64,000 bases of DNA, from assembly GCA_020410825.1 (NCBI GenBank), contig CP084576.1, positions 434,001 to 498,000 on the forward strand. Reading direction: 5' to 3'. This document shows positions 57,738-64,000 of the stretch, one piece after another. The notes under the pieces are model-generated. The model was not told the DNA's origin, ran no database searches, and saw nothing but the letters and a program-made list of their open reading frames with translations. The DNA comes from Candidatus Megaera endosymbiont of Mesostigma viride (GTDB taxonomy: Bacteria > Pseudomonadota > Alphaproteobacteria > Rickettsiales > Rickettsiaceae). Made by a program: the position numbers and the translations under genes. The stretch's first letter is position 1. Each line of letters begins with the position of its first letter.

Positions 57738-58322
57738 TTAAAACGAATCTACCCAGGAAATATTACCGTCTTTGCGATAATAAACTACATTAATCCTATC
57801 AGTTTTAACGTTTCTAAACATTAAAGCTGGTAAATCCTCGAGATCCATTTTCATCACCGCTTGGCCTACTGATAATTTTAAAATTTTTGTGGCCTTTTCA
57901 GCGACAATGACTGGATTATCAAAATCTATTTCTTTTGTTTCATCATCCTCATCATCAATTTTAGTGGGTGAAATTACGTATTTAGTACTATTGGGACTAA
58001 TTTCCGAGACTTTCAACTTACTTGAATGATCCTTTAATTTAGATTTATATTTTCTAAGCTGCTTTTCAACTTTACTGAGCGCTGCATCAAAAGCAAAATA
58101 AACATCATCGGAGGAAGCACTACTTTTAATAACCACATGCCTTCCTGTTCCGTCATTTACAACAATATCGCAGAAAAACTCATGGTTTTGCTTGTTAAAA
58201 TGTACGGTTGCACTAGGCGCATGATCAAAATATTTCTTTATCGAGCTAGTCACTCTTTCTTTTACATACTCCTGCAGAGATGAGCCGATAGATAGATGTT
58301 GACCAGAAACTGAAACTTGCAT
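57738..58322 (-). CDS. hpf: Ribosome hibernation promoting factor, long form
   Basis: Binds ribosomes in starvation to form inactive 100S dimers. 194 residues: the N-terminal HPF/RaiA domain (MQVSVSGQHLSIGSSLQEYVKERVTSSIKKYF) and the C-terminal S30AE_C domain (VIVAEKATKILKLSVGQAVMKMDLEDLPALMFRN, then VVYYRKDGNISWVDSF), which makes this the long form. I chose the ATG at 58322 because AAAGGAGGAG lies five bases upstream (58328-58337); a frame start 81 bases earlier lacks this. A stringent/stationary role in a host-dependent bacterium is inferred. Confidence 0.92.
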   Translation of the reverse strand: MQVSVSGQHLSIGSSLQEYVKERVTSSIKKYFDHAPSATVHFNKQNHEFFCDIVVNDGTGRHVVIKSSASSDDVYFAFDAALSKVEKQLRKYKSKLKDHSSKLKVSEISPNSTKYVISPTKIDDEDDETKEIDFDNPVIVAEKATKILKLSVGQAVMKMDLEDLPALMFRNVKTDRINVVYYRKDGNISWVDSF

Positions 58323-58327
58323 ACTAA

Positions 58328-58337
58328 CTCCTCCTTT
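58328..58337 (-). promoter_or_regulatory. Strong Shine-Dalgarno fixing the hpf start
   Basis: On the minus strand AAAGGAGGAG lies five bases before ATG 58322, the longest anti-16S match noticed in this window. It suggests high translation. Confidence 0.75.
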
Positions 58338-58377
58338 ATGAATTATTTTTAGTTTAGTTAGAATAGTAACTTCTTTA

Positions 58378-58866
58378 TTATTTAACTCCCACGTAGATGT
58401 CAAGAACCGTTTTACTTGGATCTAAAGCACGCTTATCATAAACCTCAAAATCAGCCAGATATGCTCTTTTACCTCCTAATTCTCCAGATTTCATTTTCCA
58501 GATATTTTGCCACATATCAATACATACCTCTGGCATAATTCCAGGCTTGCTTGTGAACTTTGCATAATTTTGAGCCGGTATAATAATAGAAGAGAATCCT
58601 TCCATTGAATCACCCACAAACTTTACTTCTTCACCGATGAAATAAGTATAATCACCGGTAAAATCACTTTCATAATCCGTATAAACACAATAAGTCGTGC
58701 CTGGATTTTTTCTATTAGGAATTTCTTCTCCTACTGCTTGCCGAAAATATTTTTGTATAGTAGGAGCAATTTTAGCACTTGATATATTCATTTCTGCTGT
58801 ATTGTTAGTTCGGCACAAAATACCGAGTAGCTTTATTTCCGGTAACTCGGTGACAGTTTTTTGCAT
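58378..58866 (-). CDS. GyrI-like/AraC effector-binding domain protein
   Basis: A 162-residue single-domain protein that looks like the effector-binding domain of AraC-type regulators (also found in integron cassette proteins and GyrI/SbmC), with no DNA-binding part. Marks are the N-terminal LPEIKLLGILCRTNNT, DYESDFTGDYTYFIGEEV, IIIPAQNYAKFTSKPG, and the end LADFEVYDKRALDPSKTVLDIYVGVK with the DFEVYD motif. Such proteins bind small hydrophobic cations or act on ligands; the role here is unknown. It is upstream of hpf on the same strand. Confidence 0.8.
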   Translation of the reverse strand: MQKTVTELPEIKLLGILCRTNNTAEMNISSAKIAPTIQKYFRQAVGEEIPNRKNPGTTYCVYTDYESDFTGDYTYFIGEEVKFVGDSMEGFSSIIIPAQNYAKFTSKPGIMPEVCIDMWQNIWKMKSGELGGKRAYLADFEVYDKRALDPSKTVLDIYVGVK

Positions 58867-58958
58867 ATTTTGTTTTTATAATTTATGATTGTTATAAAAT
58901 AAAATGTAGCAGTAATCTAATGTAAATTCAATACAGGAATTCAGGCAAAAACTCTTAA

Positions 58959-59312
58959 TTACCCGGCCATTTTCTTTATTAATTGTTTTTTATTATAGGT
59001 TGATACCGTTTTAGGTGGTTTTTTATTAAATTCCAGCTTTTTATGGTTTAACTTTATTGCTTCCTTAGTTATTTTCACTACAAAACTAGGTTCTATTCCC
59101 GCAATATAGCATATTTTCTGAAAATAATCGCTATTGCTAAATATCCATTTTTTTGCATCGGTTTCTAGTGTTTTAGCTCTAGGAGCATCAGAAATGTTAG
59201 TAGCATCTATTATAGCCTGCGTAATTATAGCTTTATATAAAATTATTTCCGGGGATGAATTATACTCTTTTAAACGCTCAAAAGGGGCTTGGAATTTCAT
59301 TACATGATACAT
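58959..59312 (-). CDS. Small protein resembling phage-type ~110-residue proteins, function unknown
   Basis: A 117-residue soluble protein with a helix-rich N-part (ILYKAIITQAIIDATNISDAPRAKTLETDAKKWIFSNSDYFQKICYIAGIEP) and a Lys-rich C-terminal tail (NHKKLEFNKKPPKTVSTYNK). The arrangement of an A-x-x-W-x-x-S-x-x-x-F-x-x-I-C-x-x-A/L-G-I-x-P pattern is like small proteins found in phages and in several Rickettsia genomes. I did not see other phage genes here. It may be a domesticated remnant. I cannot give a function. Confidence 0.65.
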   Translation of the reverse strand: MYHVMKFQAPFERLKEYNSSPEIILYKAIITQAIIDATNISDAPRAKTLETDAKKWIFSNSDYFQKICYIAGIEPSFVVKITKEAIKLNHKKLEFNKKPPKTVSTYNKKQLIKKMAG

Positions 59313-59752
59313 ATTAATTTACTCAATTTATTTCAATTTAAATATATTTAGGCTACTTAATTAATCTCATTCGCAAACAGATGAAATTAAATTATTAACA
59401 GAGTTACTAACGCCGTTAATAATTTATTATTAATATAACAACTTTTTTGCTCTAACTAAGCTTTCTTTTAGTTTAAAAACAAAAATTAGTTTTTTTTATA
59501 AAACAAGTAACGAAATAGAGATACCAGCTGTCAAATGCCAGTTTTTATATAATGTTTGTCAGTAACAATAATAGAAAATATGTATAAAATATTAGTAAAC
59601 CTTGGGTTAATTAAAAGCAAAATCAGCAGACAAATTAAAATTAAAAAAGAATAACGCAAATCTCAAAAGACATAACTTAAGACTAATTATACTAGTTGCA
59701 AACTAGATTAAACAACAATAGCAGTAACTAATATGGTATGATCAATATTTAA
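59313..59752. other. 440-base AT-rich intergenic region with an inverted repeat
   Basis: Divergent spacer between the small protein gene and phaZ. It carries a 12-base perfect inverted repeat TAAATTATTAAC / GTTAATAATTTA (59388-59399, 59415-59426) around a 15-base spacer. A 24-codon frame from 59580 lacks a ribosome binding site. Promoters for phaZ should lie here but no convincing -35/-10 pair stood out. Confidence 0.45.
59388..59426. repeat. Twelve-base perfect inverted repeat
   Basis: TAAATTATTAAC pairs exactly with GTTAATAATTTA across a 15-base spacer that itself contains GTTACTAAC. Between divergent genes, this may be an operator or simply chance in AT-rich DNA. Confidence 0.45.
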
Positions 59753-61030
59753 ATGATTAATCAATTCTTTAAGAGGCCTGTTATGCATTTTTTTTCACCC
59801 GACTCAAGTGATTTATACAGTTTTATTGAAGCCGCAAAAATGAATTTCTCCCCTATTCGCTCGTCGTTAATATCGATCCAAAACTTATTTGAGGATTCTT
59901 GCAACCCTGCTTATCATAACTATTTCAGTTTGGTAACGAGAGCAAGTCTGGAAATGGCAGAGAGAATAACCCGAGATTACAAAAAACCACAATTTGGTAT
60001 TACTGACTGTGAGATTGATGGTAAAACTCAACCCATCAAAAAAAATATTGTACTAAAAGGTTCATTTTGCCATTTACTACATTTTGAAAAAACAAACTAT
60101 AACAAGCAGCAGCCAAAACTGCTTATTGTAGCACCTATGTCCGGTCATCATTCCACTTTACTTCGTGAAACTGTTCAGGATACACTACCGTATTTTGATG
60201 TATACATTACCGACTGGATTGATGCCAAGCAAATACCTATAACAGACGGCAGTTTCGATCTGGATGATTTTATAGATTATATAATAAATTATATTAAGTT
60301 TTTGGGATATAACATCCATGTTATGGCTGTTTGCCAGCCAACTGTTCCTGTTTTAGCAGCAACAGCCATGATGTCCGAAGATAATCCGTCCAGAGTCCCT
60401 AAATCCATGATTTTAATTGGAGGGCCAATAGATGCAAGAAAAAACCCCACTCAACCAAATAGTTTTGCAACAGACAAAAGCCTGGTTTGGTTTGATAGGG
60501 TATTAGTTACTAACGTACCAGAGAACTACCCAGGGTATAGAAGAAGAGTTTATCCAGGATTCTTCCAACTTGCCAGCTTTATTAGCATGAATCTTGAAAG
60601 GCACACAAATTCTCACATAGAGCTATTTAATGATTTAGTAAACCAGAATACTGAAAAAGCTGAAAAAAATAAAAAATTCTATAATGAATATTTATCAGTT
60701 ATGGATTTACCGGCGGAGTTTTACCTGCAAACCATTAAGGAAGTATTTCATGATTTTTCTTTAGCAAAAGGGAAACTCATTTCCCGTGGAAGAAAAGTAA
60801 ACTTGGATTTTATAACCAACTCGGCTCTTATGGGTATAGAAGGAGAAAACGACGACATAGCGGCAGTAGGTCAAACAAAAGCAGCTCTTAGCCTCTGTAA
60901 AAATATCCCAGACAGTAAAAAATCCTATCATTTGCAAAAAGGGGTTGGACATTATGGTTCATTTAGTGGCAGCAAGTTTAAAGCTGGTATAGTTCCAAAA
61001 ATAAAAGAATTTGTTTACGCCAACGACTAA
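59753..61030 (+). CDS. phaZ: Intracellular polyhydroxybutyrate depolymerase
   Basis: Breaks down stored poly(3-hydroxybutyrate) granules in the cytoplasm. 425 residues of the PhaZ type: PKLLIVAPMSGHHSTLLRETVQDTLPYFDVYITDWIDAKQIP in the N-half, the cysteine lipase-box-like MAVCQPTVPVLAA with Cys194, an acidic residue in GIEGENDDIAAVGQT, and His in KGVGHYGSFSG near residue 402. The family uses Cys in place of the Ser, so this is a normal feature and not a defect. No PHB synthase is in the window. The gene lies alone, 57 bases before tolQ, and may share read-through. Confidence 0.9.
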   Translation: MINQFFKRPVMHFFSPDSSDLYSFIEAAKMNFSPIRSSLISIQNLFEDSCNPAYHNYFSLVTRASLEMAERITRDYKKPQFGITDCEIDGKTQPIKKNIVLKGSFCHLLHFEKTNYNKQQPKLLIVAPMSGHHSTLLRETVQDTLPYFDVYITDWIDAKQIPITDGSFDLDDFIDYIINYIKFLGYNIHVMAVCQPTVPVLAATAMMSEDNPSRVPKSMILIGGPIDARKNPTQPNSFATDKSLVWFDRVLVTNVPENYPGYRRRVYPGFFQLASFISMNLERHTNSHIELFNDLVNQNTEKAEKNKKFYNEYLSVMDLPAEFYLQTIKEVFHDFSLAKGKLISRGRKVNLDFITNSALMGIEGENDDIAAVGQTKAALSLCKNIPDSKKSYHLQKGVGHYGSFSGSKFKAGIVPKIKEFVYAND

Positions 61031-61087
61031 AAAGTATATGCTGTGCATTAGTTTTAATAAGATTTAAGATAGGTATTATTACATAAA

Positions 61088-61828
61088 ATGAATGCATCAT
61101 CTACAGCCGAAAACCTAGACCATGTTGTCTCAACCGCAAATAATGCAGATTTGTCTATAATCAACTTGATTCTTTCTGCAGACCTAATCGGTAAGTTGGT
61201 AATAATTATATTAGTTCTTGCTTCAATTTGGTCGTGGGGAATTATTGTGAATAAACTTAAAAGTTTTTCCGGTATAAGATCAAAAATGTCCGATTTTGAA
61301 AATTTATTTTGGTCAGGGCAAGTGCTAGATGATCTTTATGAACAAGTAAAAAAATCTATGGATAATCCATTATCCTGCGTATTTGTCAACGCTTTAAATG
61401 AATGTAAAAAACATAAATCTATAAGCTCAGTTAAGTCAGATTCTTTAAAAATCGGTTATAAGGAAAGAGTCATCCAATCAATGTATTTAGCCAAAAATAG
61501 AGAAATGGAACGTCTAGAAAGCAGGCTAAACTTTCTTGCGACAGTCGGTTCTGCGGCTCCTTTTATTGGATTATTTGGTACTGTATGGGGTATAATGCAT
61601 AGCTTCCAGTCAATTGCTGCCTCAAAAAATACTACATTAGCAGTAGTAGCTCCAGGTATAGCAGAAGCACTCCTAGCTACTGCTATCGGCCTTTTTGCTG
61701 CTATTCCCGCCGTTATATTTTATAATTTTTTAGCCTCCTCAGTAGATAATATCCATAACAGGGTAGATGATTTTATAGGCGAATTAACAGCACTACTTAC
61801 CAGAGCAATTGATGAAGAAAAAATGTAA
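61088..61828 (+). CDS. tolQ: Tol-Pal system motor protein TolQ
   Basis: Forms with TolR the proton channel that energises TolA. 246 residues: N-terminal hydrophobic helix (about 30-50), a cytoplasmic loop (SFSGIRSKMSDFENLFWSGQ) and the conserved helical pair FLATVGSAAPFIGLFGTVWGIMHSF and VVAPGIAEALLATAIGLFAAIPAVIFYNF, whose Thr/Gly pattern is the MotA/TolQ/ExbB motif. tolR starts 3 bases later. Confidence 0.95.
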   Translation: MNASSTAENLDHVVSTANNADLSIINLILSADLIGKLVIIILVLASIWSWGIIVNKLKSFSGIRSKMSDFENLFWSGQVLDDLYEQVKKSMDNPLSCVFVNALNECKKHKSISSVKSDSLKIGYKERVIQSMYLAKNREMERLESRLNFLATVGSAAPFIGLFGTVWGIMHSFQSIAASKNTTLAVVAPGIAEALLATAIGLFAAIPAVIFYNFLASSVDNIHNRVDDFIGELTALLTRAIDEEKM

Positions 61829-61830
61829 TT

Positions 61831-62259
61831 ATGGCAATAAATATTTCTAAAAACAATAGCAGACGGGGAAGAGGCAGGTTAATGAGCGAAATAAACGTGA
61901 CTCCAATGGTGGACGTTATGCTTGTTCTGTTAATTATTTTTATGATTACTTCCCCTATGCTCGTAGCAGGGGTAGAAGTAGATTTACCCAAGACTAAAGC
62001 AAGCCCGATATCCGGTCAAGACACACCTGTGAATGTATCTATTACCAAGGAAGGTGAGATACTCATTGCCGAAACAAAAATCCCATTGTCTGAGCTTGCA
62101 ACCAAGCTTAAAAATATTACTAAAGAAAAAAAAGACACAAGGATCTTTGTTAGCGGAGATAACAACGTTCCCTACGGTAAGATACTTGAAACCATGGCTG
62201 AAATACATAATGCTGGCTTTACCAAAGTTGCATTAAGGTCAGATATAAAACACAAGTAA
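61831..62259 (+). CDS. tolR: Tol-Pal system protein TolR
   Basis: A single-span inner-membrane stator with a periplasmic domain. 142 residues, with SEINVTPMVDVMLVLLIIFMITSPMLVAGVEVDLPK; the essential Asp of the membrane helix is in MVDVMLVLL. C-terminal GDNNVPYGKILETMAEIHNAGFTKVALR is also typical. An Arg-rich N-tail precedes it. Immediately followed by tolA. Confidence 0.95.
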   Translation: MAINISKNNSRRGRGRLMSEINVTPMVDVMLVLLIIFMITSPMLVAGVEVDLPKTKASPISGQDTPVNVSITKEGEILIAETKIPLSELATKLKNITKEKKDTRIFVSGDNNVPYGKILETMAEIHNAGFTKVALRSDIKHK

Positions 62260-63234
62260 ATGAAGAATCAAGAGCAAAAAGCTTTTCAAAAGGATCTGAT
62301 CATTTCTCTAATATTACACTTAATTTTTATTGGAGTATTTATTTACGGTCTACCTTCAATATTTAAGAAAGCACCGGAAGAACCTGATGTTATAACTTTT
62401 GAAATGTTGCCAGTAGCGGATATCACTAACGTAAGAGACCAAGGCATTAAAACACCTGAACCAAAAGAAATTAAAAAATCTCAGAAAATTGAGAAATCTG
62501 CTGCCTCACCAAAAGAAAATTTAGAGCAAAAAGAAGAAACTCCAAAACAGGAAGAGCCAAAACCGGTAGAAAAAAAGCCAGAAACTCCAAAAGAAGAGAA
62601 AACCACACCTTCAAAAGAAGCTGAAATCGTACCGGAGAAAAAAAAGGAAGAAGAAGCCCCGAAAAAAGAAGAGCCAAAACCGGTAGAAAAGAAGCCGGAA
62701 ACTTCAAAAGAAGAAGATAAAAAGAAGCCAGCTCCGATAAAAAAAGAGGTTAAGCAACCGCAACCCAAAAAAGAGGAAAATGCTAAAAAAGCGCCTAAAA
62801 AACAAGAAGACGTAATTGATTCATTACTAGCAAACCTTGAAAAAGAATCGGAGGGTACTGAACGACGGTCACCGAATAGAACTCCTCCAAGCCCACCAAA
62901 TGAAGGTAAGTTTGCAAAAGGTAATAACGCTGATGAAGATGAGCCTCTAGCAGTCTCCGAAATAGCTACTATAAAAGGACAAATTAAGTCTAATTGGAAT
63001 AAACCTGCGGGACTTGAAGGAATAAAAGTAGTACTTCATCTAAGCCTGGATATAGAAGGCAACGCAACCATAGTCGGGGTAAGCGGATTAAAAGGAGACA
63101 AACAACTTCAAATTCTTGTTGAAGAAAGTGCTAGAAGAGCAGTAAAAAAAGCTAACCCAATAAAGAATTTGCGTCCTGAGCGTTATAATGTTTGGAAAGA
63201 ATTTAATGTGGGTTTTGAACCGTCGGACTTTTAG
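62260..63234 (+). CDS. tolA: TolA/TonB-type energy transducer
   Basis: 324 residues. An N-terminal anchor helix (DLIISLILHLIFIGVFIYG, about 12-32) is followed by a long Lys-Glu-Pro linker (about residues 65-190) that spans the periplasm, then a globular C-domain (VSEIATIKGQIKSNWNKPAGLEGIKVVLHLSLDIEGNATIVGVSG) of the TonB_C/TolA fold. The linker contains a repeated block, EEPKPVEKKPET, once at codons 98-109 and again 39 residues later. Its place between tolR and tolB identifies it as TolA, though the Pro-Lys linker is TonB-like. Starts at the base after tolR ends. Confidence 0.9.
   Translation: MKNQEQKAFQKDLIISLILHLIFIGVFIYGLPSIFKKAPEEPDVITFEMLPVADITNVRDQGIKTPEPKEIKKSQKIEKSAASPKENLEQKEETPKQEEPKPVEKKPETPKEEKTTPSKEAEIVPEKKKEEEAPKKEEPKPVEKKPETSKEEDKKKPAPIKKEVKQPQPKKEENAKKAPKKQEDVIDSLLANLEKESEGTERRSPNRTPPSPPNEGKFAKGNNADEDEPLAVSEIATIKGQIKSNWNKPAGLEGIKVVLHLSLDIEGNATIVGVSGLKGDKQLQILVEESARRAVKKANPIKNLRPERYNVWKEFNVGFEPSDF
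62551..62715 (+). repeat. Two direct repeats in the tolA linker, 117 bases apart
   Basis: About 48 bases beginning GAAGAGCCAAAACCGGTAGA at 62551-62598 recur at 62668-62715 with few changes. The spacing is 39 codons, so the reading frame is kept. This is slippage-type linker expansion in a low-complexity periplasmic rod. Confidence 0.8.
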
Positions 63235-63374
63235 TAACATGATGTGATAAAGATGTTATGGGTGCTTGTATTTACCTATCTGGCTATATTATCAAGTCTT
63301 TGCATAAAGGTTTACTTAAGCAAAATCTTGTAGTAAGTTATACAGCAAAATTTTATATCTTTAGGAGATAAAAT

Positions 63375-64000
63375 ATGATCAAAATCTTTCGAAATTTAAT
63401 TTGTTTGGCTATATTTTTTGCCATCCCTAATATTTTTGCTATAACAACCATAGAAATAACAGAAGGCAATATTGACCCTATACCGATTGCTATAAATGAA
63501 TTTTCTGGTCATAATCACGCTGATGTAAAAAGTGCGGAAAATATAGTAAAAGTTATTAAAAACGATCTACATAATTGCGGGGTATTTCGCCCTATTTCTA
63601 ATGCCGCATTTATAGAAAATAAAATAGGTGTAAGTCATAAACCTTTATTTGCCGCCTGGCAGCAAATAAATGCGAACTTACTAGTTAACGGTGAGGTTCA
63701 AAGGCTTGACTCCGGTAAGCTAAAGGTAAAATTTATTCTCTGGGATACCATACTTGAAACTCAATTAGTATCTGAAACGTTAGAGCTTTCTGAAACAATT
63801 TGGCGCAGAGGTGCTCATAAAATTGCTGATAAAATATATAAAAAAATAACTGGTTATGATGGTTATTTTGATACACGAATTGTTTATGTATCAGAAAAAG
63901 GGGCTTATACTAAAAGAATAAAAAGAATAGCGATAATGGATCAGGATGGCGAGAATCATCGATATCTTACTGATGGTTCAACTCTTGTTTTAACACCTCG
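63375..64000 (+). CDS. tolB: Tol-Pal system beta-propeller protein TolB, 3' end missing (window edge)
   Basis: Periplasmic partner of Pal and TolA. The visible part is about 208 of the usual ~440 residues: signal peptide ([15 protein letters not shown]), then the N-terminal TolB domain ([80 protein letters not shown]) and the first propeller blade ([17 protein letters not shown]). AGGAG lies seven bases before the ATG. Separated from tolA by 140 bases, so it may also have its own promoter. Confidence 0.93.
   Translation, partial: MIKIFRNLICLAIFFAIPNIFAITTIEITEGNIDPIPIAINEFSGHNHADVKSAENIVKVIKNDLHNCGVFRPISNAAFIENKIGVSHKPLFAAWQQINANLLVNGEVQRLDSGKLKVKFILWDTILETQLVSETLELSETIWRRGAHKIADKIYKKITGYDGYFDTRIVYVSEKGAYTKRIKRIAIMDQDGENHRYLTDGSTLVLTP

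Noticed and set aside
59580..59654. A 24-codon frame before phaZ
   Set aside because: No ribosome binding site and no sign of a stable or secreted product; taken as random in AT-rich spacer.
59753..61030. Cys in place of Ser in the PhaZ lipase box as an inactivating change
   Set aside because: Intracellular PHB depolymerases of this family use Cys as nucleophile, so it is expected.

Overview
The window is AT-rich, densely packed DNA from what looks like an obligately host-associated alphaproteobacterium of the order Rickettsiales, most likely family Rickettsiaceae (Rickettsia, or a Megaira-like relative). The inference rests on the gene set and style: ppdK, propionyl-CoA carboxylase, GlpT, ProP-like MFS carriers, hemA of the ALA-synthase type, an atpHAGDC operon without the Fo genes, tlyC/ybeY, rpsA-cmk, an intracellular PHB depolymerase and tol genes. 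No database search was possible, so genus is not assigned. I saw no insertion sequence, prophage block, CRISPR array or rRNA.

Layout. 1-8.2 kb: ppdK (cut by the left edge), an unrecognised Ser-rich protein with its own promoter/operator-like region, pccA-pccB and dsbD (all minus except the Ser-rich gene). 8.2-17.7 kb (plus): yqgE, recJ, a two-gene RND efflux pump followed within 5 bases by an alpha/beta hydrolase, and a sodium:solute symporter. 18-21.3 kb (minus): rpsA, cmk, tRNA-Val(GAC, plus strand) and an XRE regulator. 21.7-25.8 kb (plus): yihY, hemA, lgt and a midA-type methyltransferase. 25.8-31 kb (minus): glpT and a tightly coupled lysC-kdpB-kdpC set that lacks kdpA. 31.1-38.1 kb (plus): ubiG, an AsmA-family protein and a glycosyltransferase/O-antigen-ligase/glycosyltransferase cluster. 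38.3-43.4 kb: a tiny cationic-peptide ORF, tlyC, ybeY, rpe (plus), and a gltP-like / TAXI-binding-protein / uspA operon. 43.5-50.6 kb (minus): atpHAGDC continuing into queD and cutA, then an MFS carrier. 50.7-58.9 kb: ruvAB (plus), a second paralogous sodium:solute symporter, a PBP4-type peptidase, a VOC protein, hemC, ldcA, hpf and a GyrI-like protein. 59-64 kb: a small phage-like protein, phaZ, and tolQ-tolR-tolA-tolB (tolB cut by the right edge).

How it fits together. Envelope maintenance (tol, lgt, ldcA, PBP4, LPS glycosyl transfer, AsmA), nutrient import (GlpT, two SSS carriers, MFS, GltP-like), C3/C4 carbon handling (PPDK, PCC, PHB depolymerase) and ATP synthesis dominate. The two most unusual gene groups are (a) gltP-like + TAXI periplasmic binding protein + UspA, which has the parts list of a TRAP transporter operon except that the membrane subunit is a DAACS symporter, and (b) KdpB/KdpC without KdpA, in which KdpB has lost the TGES glutamate while keeping its phosphorylated Asp and the charged pair in the membrane. 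Other points for follow-up are a 36-residue strongly cationic ORF at 38306-38416, the Ser-rich protein at 1973-2590, and a perfect dyad overlapping the -10 box in front of it.
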